NCBI GenBank assembly: GCA_011947345.1
Contig: JAAVTG010000077.1
Coordinates: 186,001 to 250,000, forward strand
Reading direction: 5' to 3'
Source of the DNA: Phytophthora quininea
Taxonomy: Eukaryota; Oomycota; Peronosporomycetes; Peronosporales; Peronosporaceae
Length of the DNA: 64,000 nucleotides
A program made the position numbers and the translations under genes. The notes below the pieces were generated by a model. That model saw only the letters and a program-made list of their open reading frames with translations. It had not been told where the DNA came from and did not search any database. Positions 33,746 to 44,028 of the stretch are shown here, in pieces. Numbering within the stretch: position 1 is the stretch's first letter; each line of letters starts with the position of its first letter.

Positions 33746-35287
33746 TTACTTTTGGACCACTTTGCCTCGAACTCGTCTTGGATTTCCTGGATGGTCTTGC
33801 CTGAGGTGTCCGGCACAAGTAGGAGCACAAAAGCGAAGGACAGCGACACCGTGAACATGAATGGAACGAAGCTAAAGTCCACTAAGGCCGAGGCGATGTA
33901 CGGGTAGCTGAGCCCCACCGTGAGGTTACACAGCCAGCTGCACCCCACACAGACGGACGTGCCCATCGCGCGGATGTCGTCAGGGAAGAGGTCGGCCATA
34001 ACCACCCACGCCAGAGGACCGAGGCTTGAGCCGAAGGTCGCCACGTAGCACGCTGTGAACACAATGGCGAGAGCAGGAAGACTAGCAATAAGCGACACGG
34101 TGATGCCGACCGCACTGCACAGCATCCCCGTCAGTCCGTAGAGAATGAGCCGTTTGTTGCCGACACGTCTCGCTAGGGTCCGCAAAACAGTGTCGGCAGC
34201 ACGTTGATGAAGTTGACGGCTACAATACCGAGACGAGCGTCGGGGATGCCAGCCTGCTCGAAGAGGCTGGACGAGTAGAAGAAGACGGCGTTGATGCCCG
34301 TGAGCTGCTGCTCCAGCGACTCCGATCGCCGTCAATAGCTGCCGAATAAGCGTCGGTGAAAACAGCTTAGCGAGGTCGCTTTTCTGCGGTGTCGGTGACG
34401 TTATGTCGATCGACCCGTTTGTGGGCACCACGTACATACTGCTGAAGGTTGACCGCGCCGGGTTGTCTTGCTTGAGCCATGATATGGCAAGAAAGACGTT
34501 TTCTTGACCAAACAGGCGTGCCAACTCCCGCTCTGCTTGCTGCTGTCTTCCCACCATCATGAGCCAGGCCGGACTCTCCACGACGATGAAATGGGACAAC
34601 ACCAAGAACGACACTGCGAGCGTAACGGGAACCCGGCGATGTATCTCCACCCGCTGCTCGTGCTGGCGAAGAAAAGGTGATCGCCACCAGCAAGTTGCCG
34701 ACTGTGATGGCCATCTGAAACCCACGCCGAGAGTGTTGCGGAGGTCGGGCGGCGAGATCTCGCCGATGAAGCCTGGGATGACCGGTTGCCCCACCTGACG
34801 CGATCCCAGAGAGCACTCGTCCAGCGATGAACATCCAAATGGTCGATGCACTGGCTTGGACGATAGCTCCAGCAATCATGAAGAGGCAGTTGGTCTGCAT
34901 GAGGCGCTTGCGACCGAACTTGTTGGACAACCGACCGCAGACAAGGGCGCCGATCATCCCGCCGACGATCCAGGAGCTGACTGCGATTGTCCACTGTCCT
35001 TTGGTGTGACCTGAACACATCAAACAGGTCCCCGGTGCCACCGGTCGAGCGTCGCAGGCTGCTTTGTTGTTGAACGCTGTCGAATTTGTCTGCGTTGTCG
35101 ACCATCCGTACTGTAGCGGTTGGAGTAGAGATACCAAAACGTTCGCGTAGAGCACCCAGCGCGGCCGAAGCGGGGCTTGCAGGAGCGCAAAATCGTTGCG
35201 GTTGGATACTTCGAAAGTTTGCAGCATGACCACAGGGGTCACGAAGCTGGAGTTGCCCGCATTAAACGATGGTGACCGCACTACCAT
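33746..35287 (-). CDS. MFS sugar porter (SLC2/GLUT-like), copy 1, frame interrupted
   Basis: Twelve-helix sugar transporter, about 510 residues. Starts at ATG 35287; N-terminal motifs RPRWVLYANVLVSLLQPLQY, CGRLSNKFGRKRLM (RXGRR-type loop 2) and RVLSGIASGGATG. Later PDLRNTLGVGF, ESPAWLMMVGRQQQAERELA, TGINAVFFYSSSLF (in a shifted frame), PDTSGKTIQEIQDEFE, ending WSKK. The frame changes near 34790 (two bases missing relative to copy 2), 34675 (TTTT), 34645 (CCC), 34310 (CCC-type run) and 34180 (GG). Alignment with paralogues in this window shows the lost bases. The last codons need AAAAA where TTTT stands on plus at 33750-33753. It lies just upstream of OYE copy 1 on the same strand, with about 300 bp between them. 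Confidence 0.8.
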
Positions 35288-36213
35288 CTTCCGTCCTGCT
35301 TTAGATGTCGACGCAGCTCCGCGAAAAGAGTTCTGACACTCTCGAATGCCAGCCGACAGCCCCCGAGTGTTTTACGGTAACAATCTCAGGCCAGCGAAAT
35401 AGCCTACGACCCTACCATATGGATAGTCGCAGCGAGAATCAGCGACGAACTCCGGTTCGCGACGCTGCAGATGGGTGGCGCTCCCGGCGGTGAAGACACA
35501 AAGGAAGACGTAAAACAAAGAGTAAAGGTAGGCGTGCACCAGGATCCAAGCCGCAGCACCGGCGACTTTGGACAACAGTGTGACTAAATCGCTGACGATG
35601 CACTGGCCGTGGTCAGTGACCACGCACGCTTTTTCACCCACCAGGTAGAGCTTCTTCACCCTAAAGATTGGATTGTACATGATAAAGTGTTCGATAGAGT
35701 CATGAGCTGTGCACTCTACCAGCGTTCGTTTAAACAACTAGAGAGATCGATAGCAACGCAGTCGACGACGCTCGAAAGTGACGCGGGAGGCTCCAGTCGA
35801 CTTCAGCTTATGGCTACGCGGTGACGATCGAAGTGGCGATCGAGATGGCCAGATGTTTCGTCAGCTGTACAGATAACGATATTTTTCAGAGAGATTTGAG
35901 ACGTTAACTGTTTTGCGAGCAGCACTCCGGTTTTGATGCAGCCATCGAACACCGTAGTCTGCATCTCCTACCTGGTGCTTTTAGGTGGACCCTGCAGGAA
36001 CCCACGGCGTTAAAAATCTTCATGCACGCAATCGGACTCCAGGTCTTAACGTGAACATCTGGCGCAATCGAGTTTGATTAGATCAGGCTTTCAACAAAGC
36101 TCTCGATGTCTGCATTGCCCTCTTGTCTTCTTTGGAGGTTGTAGCTATTGCCACTCACTCTGCAATCCGCAAACTACCACCAAAAACACCTTTCCTACTT
36201 CCAACCAACCGTC
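35288..36213. other. Divergent intergenic region between MFS copy 1 and OYE copy 2
   Basis: Should contain promoters for both genes. A 121-codon minus-strand frame (35737-35372) includes a hydrophobic stretch, but has no recognisable family and no support from the duplicated arm, where this segment is replaced. From about 36049 onward the sequence matches the region upstream of OYE copy 3 in inverted orientation. Confidence 0.45.
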
Positions 36214-37323
36214 ATGGTTTCCTCGACTGCCGCTTACAAGCTCTTCACCCCGCTGCGTCTTAGTGACGACATCGAACTCAAGAACCGCATCGTGTACGGC
36301 CCCGTCACGCGAGCTCGAAGCGACATTTCCACGCATACGCCGCTGGAGCGCAACGCCGTCTACTACGAGCAACGCGCCGGGGCCGGACTCATCGTCACGG
36401 AAGCGTGTGCCATCTCCGAGCAGGGCTTTGGCTGGTACGGCTCGCCGGCGCTGTACACGGATGCCCACGTCAAGGGCTGGAAAGAGGTCGTCGACCGAGT
36501 GCACCAGAAGGGAGGCAAGATCTTCGTGCAGCTCTGGCACATGGGGCGTCAGTCGCACCCGTCCTTCCACGACAACAACGAGGTGGTGTCGGCGTCCGCC
36601 ACTCTCTACGAACGAGGCAGCACGCGAGACGTCAACGGCGAACGCACTGGTTACGAGCGAGCTCGAGCTCTGAGGGTCGAAGAGATCCCGGCTGTGGTAG
36701 ACCAGTACCGCAAGTGTGCGGAGAGAGCCAAGAAAGCTGGCTTCGACGGGGTCGAAATCCACGCCGCAGGAGGATACTTGATCGACCAGTTCCTGCAGTC
36801 GTGCACCAACTTACGGACGGACGAGTATGGCGGTTCGTTCGAGAACCGCTATCGGTTTCTACACGAGGTTGTGGAGGCGGTGAAGACCGTGTACCCGGTC
36901 GGCCGCATCGGTGTGCGGACTGCTCCCAACAGTCCGTACGGAGGCATGGGCAGCACCGACAACGACGAGCTGTTCACCTACGTATACCAGCGTCTCTCGG
37001 AGCACGGTCTGGCCTACTTGGCCATCCTCGACGGGTGGGAAGGCGTCGGCGCTGACGGGGTTTACCACGGCAAGTGCCGCCCGTTGACCACCTTCGACGC
37101 CAAGACGGCGTTTAAGGGCACCGTCATCGCCAACAAGGGGTACTCGAGAGACATCGCGGAAGGCGTCATCCGCAGCGGTTCCGCTGACCTGGCGGGCTTC
37201 GGGCGCTTCTTTATGTCGAACCCAGACCTCGTCGAGCGCTTCCAGCTTAGCAAACCGCTGGCACCGCTGCTGGACTACAAGTTCTTCTGGGCGGATACGC
37301 TGCTCTCAGACTTGAGGTTTTAA
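36214..37323 (+). CDS. Old Yellow Enzyme family oxidoreductase, copy 2, altered C terminus
   Basis: Uninterrupted ORF from ATG 36214 (MVSSTAAYKLFTPLRLSDDI). OYE motifs are as in copy 1: KNRIVYGPVTRARSDI, GAGLIVTEACAISEQGFGWY, QLWHMGRQSHPSFHDNNEVV, GFDGVEIHAAGGYLIDQFLQ, RTDEYGGSFENRYR, RSGSADLAGFGRFFMSNPDL. The residue after HAA in the substrate pair is Gly. It is nearly identical to copy 3 until DYKFFW at 37291. There copy 3 continues DPAMGEEGYTALPTNEP, whereas copy 2 switches to an unrelated ADTLLSDLRF. The last 16 or so residues are thus replaced at the duplication edge; this tail is usually peripheral in the fold, so activity may persist. Its stop is 8 bp from the stop of the convergent subtilase. 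Confidence 0.9.
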   Translation: MVSSTAAYKLFTPLRLSDDIELKNRIVYGPVTRARSDISTHTPLERNAVYYEQRAGAGLIVTEACAISEQGFGWYGSPALYTDAHVKGWKEVVDRVHQKGGKIFVQLWHMGRQSHPSFHDNNEVVSASATLYERGSTRDVNGERTGYERARALRVEEIPAVVDQYRKCAERAKKAGFDGVEIHAAGGYLIDQFLQSCTNLRTDEYGGSFENRYRFLHEVVEAVKTVYPVGRIGVRTAPNSPYGGMGSTDNDELFTYVYQRLSEHGLAYLAILDGWEGVGADGVYHGKCRPLTTFDAKTAFKGTVIANKGYSRDIAEGVIRSGSADLAGFGRFFMSNPDLVERFQLSKPLAPLLDYKFFWADTLLSDLRF

Positions 37324-37330
37324 CATGAGC

Positions 37331-38788
37331 TCATATCGACCTTTGATTTTCACCGGATCGCAGTGATGCCATCGCTTGGCGAACGTCAAGACGTCCGTAC
37401 CCCACGACGTTGTTTGGGAACGTGAAAGACGAAACATTGCCACACCTGCCATGAGGAGCCGTACTTGTAATGAGGTTTTGATCTTGTGCTGTTGACACCG
37501 TTAGCGCAGTCCAGATTTGCTCATACGTTAGCTCCGGTTGTGCGCTTAAAAGTAACGCTACTGCCCCCGTGACGTGGGGTGCGGCCATGCTCGTTCCTGA
37601 GGCGATGGCATACACGTTATCCCTCGTCCACCATGCCGAATAAATGTCCACCCCTGGTGCTGCAATGTCTGGCTTCGTAAAGCCAAGTAGCGATGGCCCC
37701 GAGGCGCTTTGAGGGAGCAAAGCGTCCTCGACACTTGTAGCACCCACTGCGATGACGGCGCTCGAATCTGCAGGAGAGACTACCGTGCTGCACGTTGTCG
37801 AGGACCCGGAATTGCCAGCAGCGAATACTGGGATAATGCCTGCAGCACGCCACATTGCAATGACGCGAGAGAAATCCGCAGCGCCATGATTAGTCCCCCA
37901 GCTATTGTTCACCACGTGTGGAGCTCTGCTGCAGTTCTTGTTCCTACCGGATGGATCAGTCGGACACAAAACAAATTGAGCGCAGGCTAGTAGACTTGAT
38001 TCTCGACACGAAGTTGCACTGCTGCAGCCTCGACAAGACATCCATTTGGCTTTGGGAGCCACCCCAACGCCGTTTGCTCCGACGACAGACCCCATCACGT
38101 GCGTGCCGTGGCCTGTTAGATCGTAAGGTGTCGTCATCTTACCCTCAGGGTCATACCAACCGTAGCTCCCAACGAAAGTATCGCGGACTGCCTCGTGCGT
38201 GACGCGGACCCCGCTATCGATCGTGGCGACGGTGATATTCTCACCAGTGATCCCTTGTTCCCACAAAGTCGTTGCGCCGATTTTCTTGCAGCTCCACGTG
38301 AGATAATACTTCTCCGTGTTCACTGGTTCAGCGTCGAGACTGCTTGCCATTGGTAAAATTTCTTCTTGGCGGATCTCTGCGATTGACGGCTCCTCCAAAA
38401 GCTTTCGTAGCAGCCCCTGCGACGCGTTAGCGATAAACACTTGACTAGAGATCCAATACGCCGTCGAATAGGCAAATTGCGGCTCGGGCGAGATGTCGGC
38501 TTCTTTTGCTAGAAGTTTGGTAATTGGTCGTAGCTCTTTTCCTGCAGAGGTTTGGAGGGATCGCACAAGCTCCGTGATCCGAGCTCCTCTTCCTTCCTCA
38601 GCAGTTGGCACCGATTTCGCTGCCAAACGTGTGAGGTTGTTCGTACGAGGGATCACTATCAAATTCACGACGCCATGCTGGTGAAGAGTGCGGTAGATAT
38701 GCTCATGTACCTGGGGTCTTGCTCGGACTGCAAGTGCTCCCAACAAAAACAATAGTACAATCAAAGACCTCAGGATTCCTGTCATCAC
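37331..38788 (-). CDS. Secreted subtilisin-like serine protease (S8, bacillopeptidase F-like)
   Basis: Single-exon, intact, 485 residues. N-terminal signal peptide (MMTGILRSLIVLLFLLGALA), then a propeptide of the inhibitor-I9 type (VNLIVIPRTNNLTRLAAKSV, WISSQVFIANAS). The catalytic domain shows Asp in TVATIDSGVRVTHEAV, His in LTGHGTHVMGSVVG, the oxyanion Asn in PVFAAGNSGSS and Ser in ASGTSMAAPHVTGAVALLL. Mature enzyme is predicted to be secreted and to cleave proteins broadly. The overall pattern, including ITGENITVATIDSGV and SYGWYDPEGK, resembles bacterial bacillopeptidase F, so an ancient transfer is possible but untested. Two adjacent Met codons open the ORF; the first is used. It lies between the duplicated OYE block and a divergent gene for another secreted protein. 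Confidence 0.93.
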   Translation of the reverse strand: MMTGILRSLIVLLFLLGALAVRARPQVHEHIYRTLHQHGVVNLIVIPRTNNLTRLAAKSVPTAEEGRGARITELVRSLQTSAGKELRPITKLLAKEADISPEPQFAYSTAYWISSQVFIANASQGLLRKLLEEPSIAEIRQEEILPMASSLDAEPVNTEKYYLTWSCKKIGATTLWEQGITGENITVATIDSGVRVTHEAVRDTFVGSYGWYDPEGKMTTPYDLTGHGTHVMGSVVGANGVGVAPKAKWMSCRGCSSATSCRESSLLACAQFVLCPTDPSGRNKNCSRAPHVVNNSWGTNHGAADFSRVIAMWRAAGIIPVFAAGNSGSSTTCSTVVSPADSSAVIAVGATSVEDALLPQSASGPSLLGFTKPDIAAPGVDIYSAWWTRDNVYAIASGTSMAAPHVTGAVALLLSAQPELTYEQIWTALTVSTAQDQNLITSTAPHGRCGNVSSFTFPNNVVGYGRLDVRQAMASLRSGENQRSI

Positions 38789-38935
38789 TTACCTATACTA
38801 CCGATTCAAGAAGAGTGAGCCGCACCATTGCTTCATAGAGAATGGTTTTGTCCCTCTTGCGTAGGTTATCAGAGATCGTTGTGCCATATTCGCGTCCTTT
38901 CACGTATCAGCGATCTTGATTATCAAGTGGTGGAT

Positions 38936-40130
38936 ATGCGATCACTTCTTCGCTGCATTCTCGTCGCGTGTTTGCTGCTGCAGGTACAGTTAGTTATGAT
39001 CTCTGCAGACGTCAGGAGTAGCTCACTTTGTGCTGTGGTGCTGCAGCTTACACGAGCTGAGCGCAATGATGCGGACGATGAATTGGTCAGCTTAGAAGAG
39101 GAAGACGCAGAGCTCGCCGAACTCTCTCCTTGGGACGAAAACTTGCAACCTGAGGACTTTGCCGATGAGCCACCCGTAGAGGTACCCAGGCAACGACGGA
39201 GTGTTACTGTGCTCTAATTATTTTTGATGATCTGCAGGAGAATGACGAAGACAAGCATTTAGTTGTAGAAGAAAAGGAAACAGAACCAGAAGAAAAGGAA
39301 GAGAACAGAAATGAGAGCGAAGGTGTTGTCGAGCCAGCGGAAGAGAACGAGGAATTGCACGAAGAACGTCCAGAGACTCCAATACACGAGTGGAAACCTG
39401 AGCGAGACCTAAACGTACGTCGAAGAGAATGATGTGCAATTATTACGAGGAGAAACCAACGAATTGAGTGTGAAGGTGGTGCACTATGATGCGGAGTCGC
39501 GTGACCCGTGCGTGAGCATAGAAAAAGGACGAATCGCTCGCAGCGTACGTGGCGCGGCTGCCTAGATTGGTACGGGGATAGAACTTTCATGGTGATTCAC
39601 ATAAATCCTCACAGTTCCGATTGCTACAGGAGGACGAGGAGACGGAGCCTTCCGATCGTCGATTGCAAGAAGGCAGTGGTTCCGAGGAGACCGTCGCAAT
39701 GGATGGAGCGCTGGACGAAGACGAGGAGGAATCTTTGCCTTTGATCCCTGGCCTGCTCGACGTCGATTTGGTGGCGTTCAACGCCGAGTTCGCGAACGAA
39801 GAAGTGTTAGACAAGATCATCGACTGGTCGTACGATCAGATCGCAGCGGTCTCGCCCCACCGCGACAACTTTGTCCATGTGGAGGACCTGTACGAGTTTC
39901 TATTGAAGACGTTGAACCCTCTCGACGAGGAAATCGACCAGGAAGACGAAGAGATCCTCAAAGATGCAGTCACGAAGCTCCGCAAGCAGCAAGGACTGGA
40001 GGACGACGCCATGGTGCTGTACCGAGGCTTCATCGCTCGCGGGATGCCGCTGCGTTTCCTGCAGAGTTTGGCTCACGAGATGCACCGGACGGTGCAGACT
40101 CGACGGCTCCAAACAGCAGGCGAGCTGTAA
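38936..40130 (+). CDS. Secreted acidic protein, multi-exon, function unknown
   Basis: Starts MRSLLRCILVACLLLQ, a clear signal peptide (ATG 38936). Likely exons: 38936-38983, 39047-39181, 39238-39414 and 39630-40130, with introns 38984-39046 (in phase; could be retained), 39182-39237 (GTACCC...CTGCAG) and 39415-39629. The middle part is extremely Glu-rich (VVEEKETEPEEKEENRNESE). The C-terminal 165 residues form a more ordered domain (LPLIPGLLDVDLVAFNAEFA, DKIIDWSYDQIAAVSPHRDN, EEILKDAVTKLRKQQGLEDD), all helical. Within the long intron, 39421-39540 encodes a plausible extra exon (VEENDVQLLRGETNELSVKV) bounded by a GTACGT donor. I recognise no family. Divergent from the subtilase with only about 150 bp between starts, so a shared promoter is likely. 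Confidence 0.6.
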
Positions 40131-40240
40131 AACTACAACTTGTTTCACCATCATTCTGCTTGGATTTGCCTCGTTTTGATTGGCTGAATACGCGCGTGTA
40201 ACCTGTGGCTCTCCCTTCAGAGGCGTCACTTGGCAAGTTG

Positions 40241-41236
40241 ATGCAGGGTGAAGACACGTGCAAGAAGGCGGCGGCGGCCTCCACGGGCGCGCTGCTCACG
40301 TCGCTGTTCGTGACGCCGCTGGACGTGGCCAAGGTGCGCATCCAGTCGCAGATCCAGCCCAAGACGCTTCCCGCCGTTGAGCTTTGTCGCTGCCGCAGTC
40401 GCTGCGTCTGCAGTCGCTCCGTGACGCGTCCCGTGGAGAAGCTCTCGGCCTCCAGACGCTCGGCACTGTCGGCCACGCGCATGTCCTGCTCCAAAGCTGC
40501 GGCGCCTCAGCTGCAGCTGCAAGGCACGTCCCACGCGCTGCGCCATATCTTCCAGACCGAGGGACTCTCGGGTCTGTTCGCGGGGCTGTCGCCGGCGATG
40601 GTGATCGCTGTGCCCTCCACAGTGCTGTACTACATGTCGTACGACCTTCTGCTGCAAGAAGGGCAGCAGAGACTGCCCCAGATGCAGGGAGTTGTGCCGC
40701 TCTTGGCCGGAGCCACCGCAAGAGTCGTGGCCGCGTCGATTACGTCGCCCATTGAGCTCATCAGAACCAGGATGCAGGGCGAACAGGCAGGAAAGAGCAT
40801 CTGGAGCACATTCCAACAGGCAGTTCGACGAGGAGGATACAGGTCGCTGATGAACGGACTGGGAGCCACACTGGCCAGGGACGTTCCCTTTTCGGCCATC
40901 TATTGGACGTCTTACGAGTCGCTGCAGAAACAGTTGAATGCTAATCAGATGGAGATGACCAGGACGCAACGAGCGTTCGTGAGCGGAGCTGTCTCGGGAG
41001 CCATTGCGGCGACGGTGACCACGCCATTTGATGTCGTGAAGACGCTGCAGCAAGTGTCGATGACTGCGCAGGGATCTCAGCCGTCTGGGGCAGTGGTGCT
41101 GAAGCAGGTTGTGGAGAGTAAAGGGCTGAGCGGCGCATTTACGGGATTGAGTGCACGTCTCGCACGGGTCGCGCCGTCTTGCGCCATCATGATCTCATGC
41201 TACGAGCTCGGCAAGGAGAAGCTTGGGATTGAGTGA
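40241..41236 (+). CDS. Mitochondrial carrier of the SLC25A39/SLC25A40/Mtm1 group
   Basis: Inner-membrane carrier with three repeats, each with a Px(D/E)xx(K/R) signature: TPLDVAKVRIQSQIQ, SPIELIRTRMQGEQ and TPFDVVKTLQQVS. The features ARDVPFSAIYWTSYESLQKQ and the Glu variant in repeat 2 match SLC25A39/40, the mitochondrial glutathione importers, and yeast Mtm1. The first matrix loop is long and Cys-rich (VELCRCRSRCVCSRSV, then MSCSK). Cysteines in this loop of SLC25A39 are reported to sense iron-sulfur status, so a similar control is possible (inference). Start set at ATG 40241 (MQGEDTCKKAAAAS). The frame is open back to 40205 with TTCAG just before 40220, so an upstream first exon may exist. 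Length 331 residues, normal. Confidence 0.88.
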   Translation: MQGEDTCKKAAAASTGALLTSLFVTPLDVAKVRIQSQIQPKTLPAVELCRCRSRCVCSRSVTRPVEKLSASRRSALSATRMSCSKAAAPQLQLQGTSHALRHIFQTEGLSGLFAGLSPAMVIAVPSTVLYYMSYDLLLQEGQQRLPQMQGVVPLLAGATARVVAASITSPIELIRTRMQGEQAGKSIWSTFQQAVRRGGYRSLMNGLGATLARDVPFSAIYWTSYESLQKQLNANQMEMTRTQRAFVSGAVSGAIAATVTTPFDVVKTLQQVSMTAQGSQPSGAVVLKQVVESKGLSGAFTGLSARLARVAPSCAIMISCYELGKEKLGIE

Positions 41237-42082
41237 GTGAGAGATAAAGGAGCTTGGTCAAGGTTACTAAAATGCGAGTAGAACCGACATGATGAGTGAC
41301 CTCGTCGTGCTAGTACTGAGGACGAACATAAATTAAAATGCCGAATCATTTGTTACCATAATTTTTCATTCAACCATTTTCAATTACCTGGCGTCAGTTT
41401 TCAGTGCCTTGAGCGACACAGGCGCAAGTCCTGTTGATGATCGAGACTGAGCTTTGGCGAAACTGGCTGTCAACGTGGTGGAGTGCATCCTATTCACCGC
41501 ACGCACACAGCATTGCTTAGTAAGTGAGCACGACTCTCTAGATGATACATATCGATATTGCAGGAGATACCTGCAACACTCCCGCAGCTGTGCAGGGCAT
41601 CATTGAAAAGGAATTTTTCCTGGGCGATTCCAGAATGAGTTGACGTTGCTGTACGTCACCGTGCAGGCCCTGCACAAACTGAAGTTTCTCTGTCATTTGG
41701 AGGCCTACCATTCATCGCCAGTCGTCTTGTTCACCAGGCAAATCTCACAACCGTCCGATGCTGCCGTCACTGTCGTAGTGAACACATTGCCGTTCCAGTC
41801 AACCACGCTCATTCTGACTCGTCCAAAGCGAATATGAAGACAAATGCGAAGCCTGTAATGATACTGATAGTTTTCGACGAGGTGGTCCTTCAATCTCGAG
41901 CAGTTGATTGGCATGTTTGCCATCACTACACCCTCGGAAGTTGCAGTCGTGAAAGTGACCGCACATTCGGGTTACACTTGGGTTACACAGTGTCCGCATG
42001 TTTTTGATGCCGGTCATTTTCTGGTTGAAAATCGCTTCAGATTCAGAAACGCAGTCCCCACCGCAAGACCCTCTCGACGACC
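41237..42082. other. Intergenic region upstream of COX15
   Basis: About 850 bp. Short open frames on both strands have no recognisable domains. AT content rises around 41320-41400. No supported gene or repeat. Confidence 0.5.
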
Positions 42083-43852
42083 ATGCTGGCGCAGGCAGCG
42101 CGACGCAGCGCGCAATTCAGCGCCGCCCAGAGCTTCGTAGCCACGGTAGATTGCGTAGCCATCGCGTTTTCATTGGAATGCACGCAGAAACGGAGTCTGT
42201 AGACGCCGTACAAACGAAGGTATGGCGGGTTACTGAATATATTCCATTGCTTTGATTCTGCTGCTGTAGAGAGGCTTCGGGCTGGCCAGAAGTCGCTACC
42301 AGACGCTGGTGAAGCCGGTGATGAAGGCCCCGGTCAAAGTCACCCCTCTGTGGACCCGGATGGGCTTCCAGACCACCAAAATGACCAAGCAGCCGCTGGT
42401 TTACTCCACCAAGGCGCGGGTGCGTGCAGAACATCTTTGTTTTACCTTTGCAAGACTAGCTAGCGGCTTCCTTTCATAGTGAGAGGAGTGTTGTAGTGGT
42501 TGCAGTTGACTAACGTCCATTCTGGTGGTGCATCCATCTCTTGCAGAAGTTCGCGGCGTCGACGGCGACGATCGAGAACGTGGCGGCCAACCGCCCGTTG
42601 GTCTACTGGATCTTCGGCACGGCAGCCATGGTCGGCGGCATGATTGCTGTCGGTGGTGCTACGCGCCTCACACGTTCTGGACTGTCCATGGCGACGTGGA
42701 AGCCCCAGGGCAGCTTGCCGCCCATGTCTCCGGAGGAATGGCAAGCCGAGTTCGAGATCTACAAGCAGTTTCCAGAGTACCAGCAGCGCAAGAACATGGT
42801 ACGAGAATTGCAACTGGGTCTGCGTTGTTGCAACAATGAGACTGACATCTTATGTGGAAATAGACTGTGGAGGACTTCAAGGGCATCTTCTGGTGGGAGT
42901 ACGGCCATCGTATGCTGGGACGCACCGTCGGAATGGTCTACACGCTGCCGCTGCTCTACTTTGGTCTGCGCAAGAGACTGCCACGTGAGCTGTACACGCG
43001 GTTTGGCGTTCTGTTTAGTCTGGGTGCTGCGCAAGGTGCCGTCGGCTGGTGGATGGTGCGTAGCGGACTGGAAGAGCACGGCAAGGAGCAGCTTCAGAAG
43101 AAGAACGAAGTGCGCGTCAGTCCCTACCGTCTTGCGACTCATGTACGTATCCTTATCTAGCAGTTAGAAGGATCGCAACTGACAATCTCTCCTATTGTGT
43201 TGAATGGCCAGCTTGCTTTTGCGTTTACGACCATGGGTGTTCTCCTCTGGACGGGCTTCAACATGATCTCGCCTCCGTCGCGTGCAGCCATGACGCGTGA
43301 GATGATCTCCCGGACGTGCTGAAGCAGACGACGCGCATTCGGAAGATCCTGGGCCACGTCTCGACAGTGCTGGGTTACACCATCATCTCGGGTGCATTCG
43401 TGGCGGGTATTGACGCCGGCATGGCCTTCAACACGTTCCCCAAGATGGACGACCAGTGGGTCCCGGACGACCTGTTCGTGCTGGATCCCAAGTACAAGAA
43501 CTTCTTCGAGAACGTGCCGCTCGTGCAGCTGGACCACCGCATGCTGGCCATGAGCACCATCGCAGGCTTCACGGGCGTGTACGCCATGGCTCGCCGCCCG
43601 CACATCTGGAGTCAGCTGCCGCAGCAGTCGCGTACGGCGCTGAACTTGAGCCTGGCGTGTGCCAGCGGCCAAGTGCTGCTGGGCATCACGACGCTGCTCA
43701 ACTGCGTGCCAATTCCGCTCGCTGTCTCGCACCAGTGCGGCGCCATTGTGCTCATGACGTCCTGTCTGTGGTCGCAGCACACGCTCAACTTCGCCAAGCC
43801 CATCAAGGCGGCGGCCAAGACGGCCATCAAGGCTGCTCCGAAGGTGCTGTAA
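42083..43852 (+). CDS. COX15: COX15 heme A synthase
   Basis: Inner-membrane enzyme that oxidises heme O to heme A for cytochrome c oxidase. Five exons: 42083-42145, 42270-42419, 42547-42798, 42864-43142 and 43212-43852, all with GT-AG introns in phase 0. Exon 1 is a presequence (MLAQAARRSAQFSAAQSFVA). Catalytic-domain motifs: NRPLVYWIFGTAAMVGGMIA, GGATRLTRSGLSM, FWWEYGHRMLGRTVG (heme His), GAAQGAVGWWMVRSGL, GAFVAGIDAGMAFNTFPKMD, QLDHRMLAMSTI and VSHQCGAIVLMTS (further conserved His). The frame breaks once in exon 5 at CCC 43309-43311; one more C gives SPDVLKQTTRIRK and joins the two halves. About 460 residues, as expected. Confidence 0.94.
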
Positions 43853-44028
43853 GATGTGGCAAGGATCACGTCACGAGTGAGCTGTCATTTAGAAGAAAAA
43901 CATCATAAAAACAAAGATCAAAACAAAAAGTACCGCGTAAATCAGATCAGAAACATGTCTAAACTATAGGTGAAATGCAGCCGTCTTTTCAACACCTCGT
44001 GCGATAACGATAGAACTGGAACGTCATA

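Larger units (their letters stand above)
32274..37291 (+). repeat. Left arm of inverted segmental duplication (OYE-MFS-OYE)
   Basis: Contains OYE1(-), MFS1(-), OYE2(+). Matches the right arm (53911-58229) in reverse complement: 32274-34703 pairs with 55804-58229, and 36049-37291 pairs with 53911-55152. Non-coding flanks are included, e.g. the sequence between MFS and OYE. The central 34703-36049 has no partner. Confidence 0.9.
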
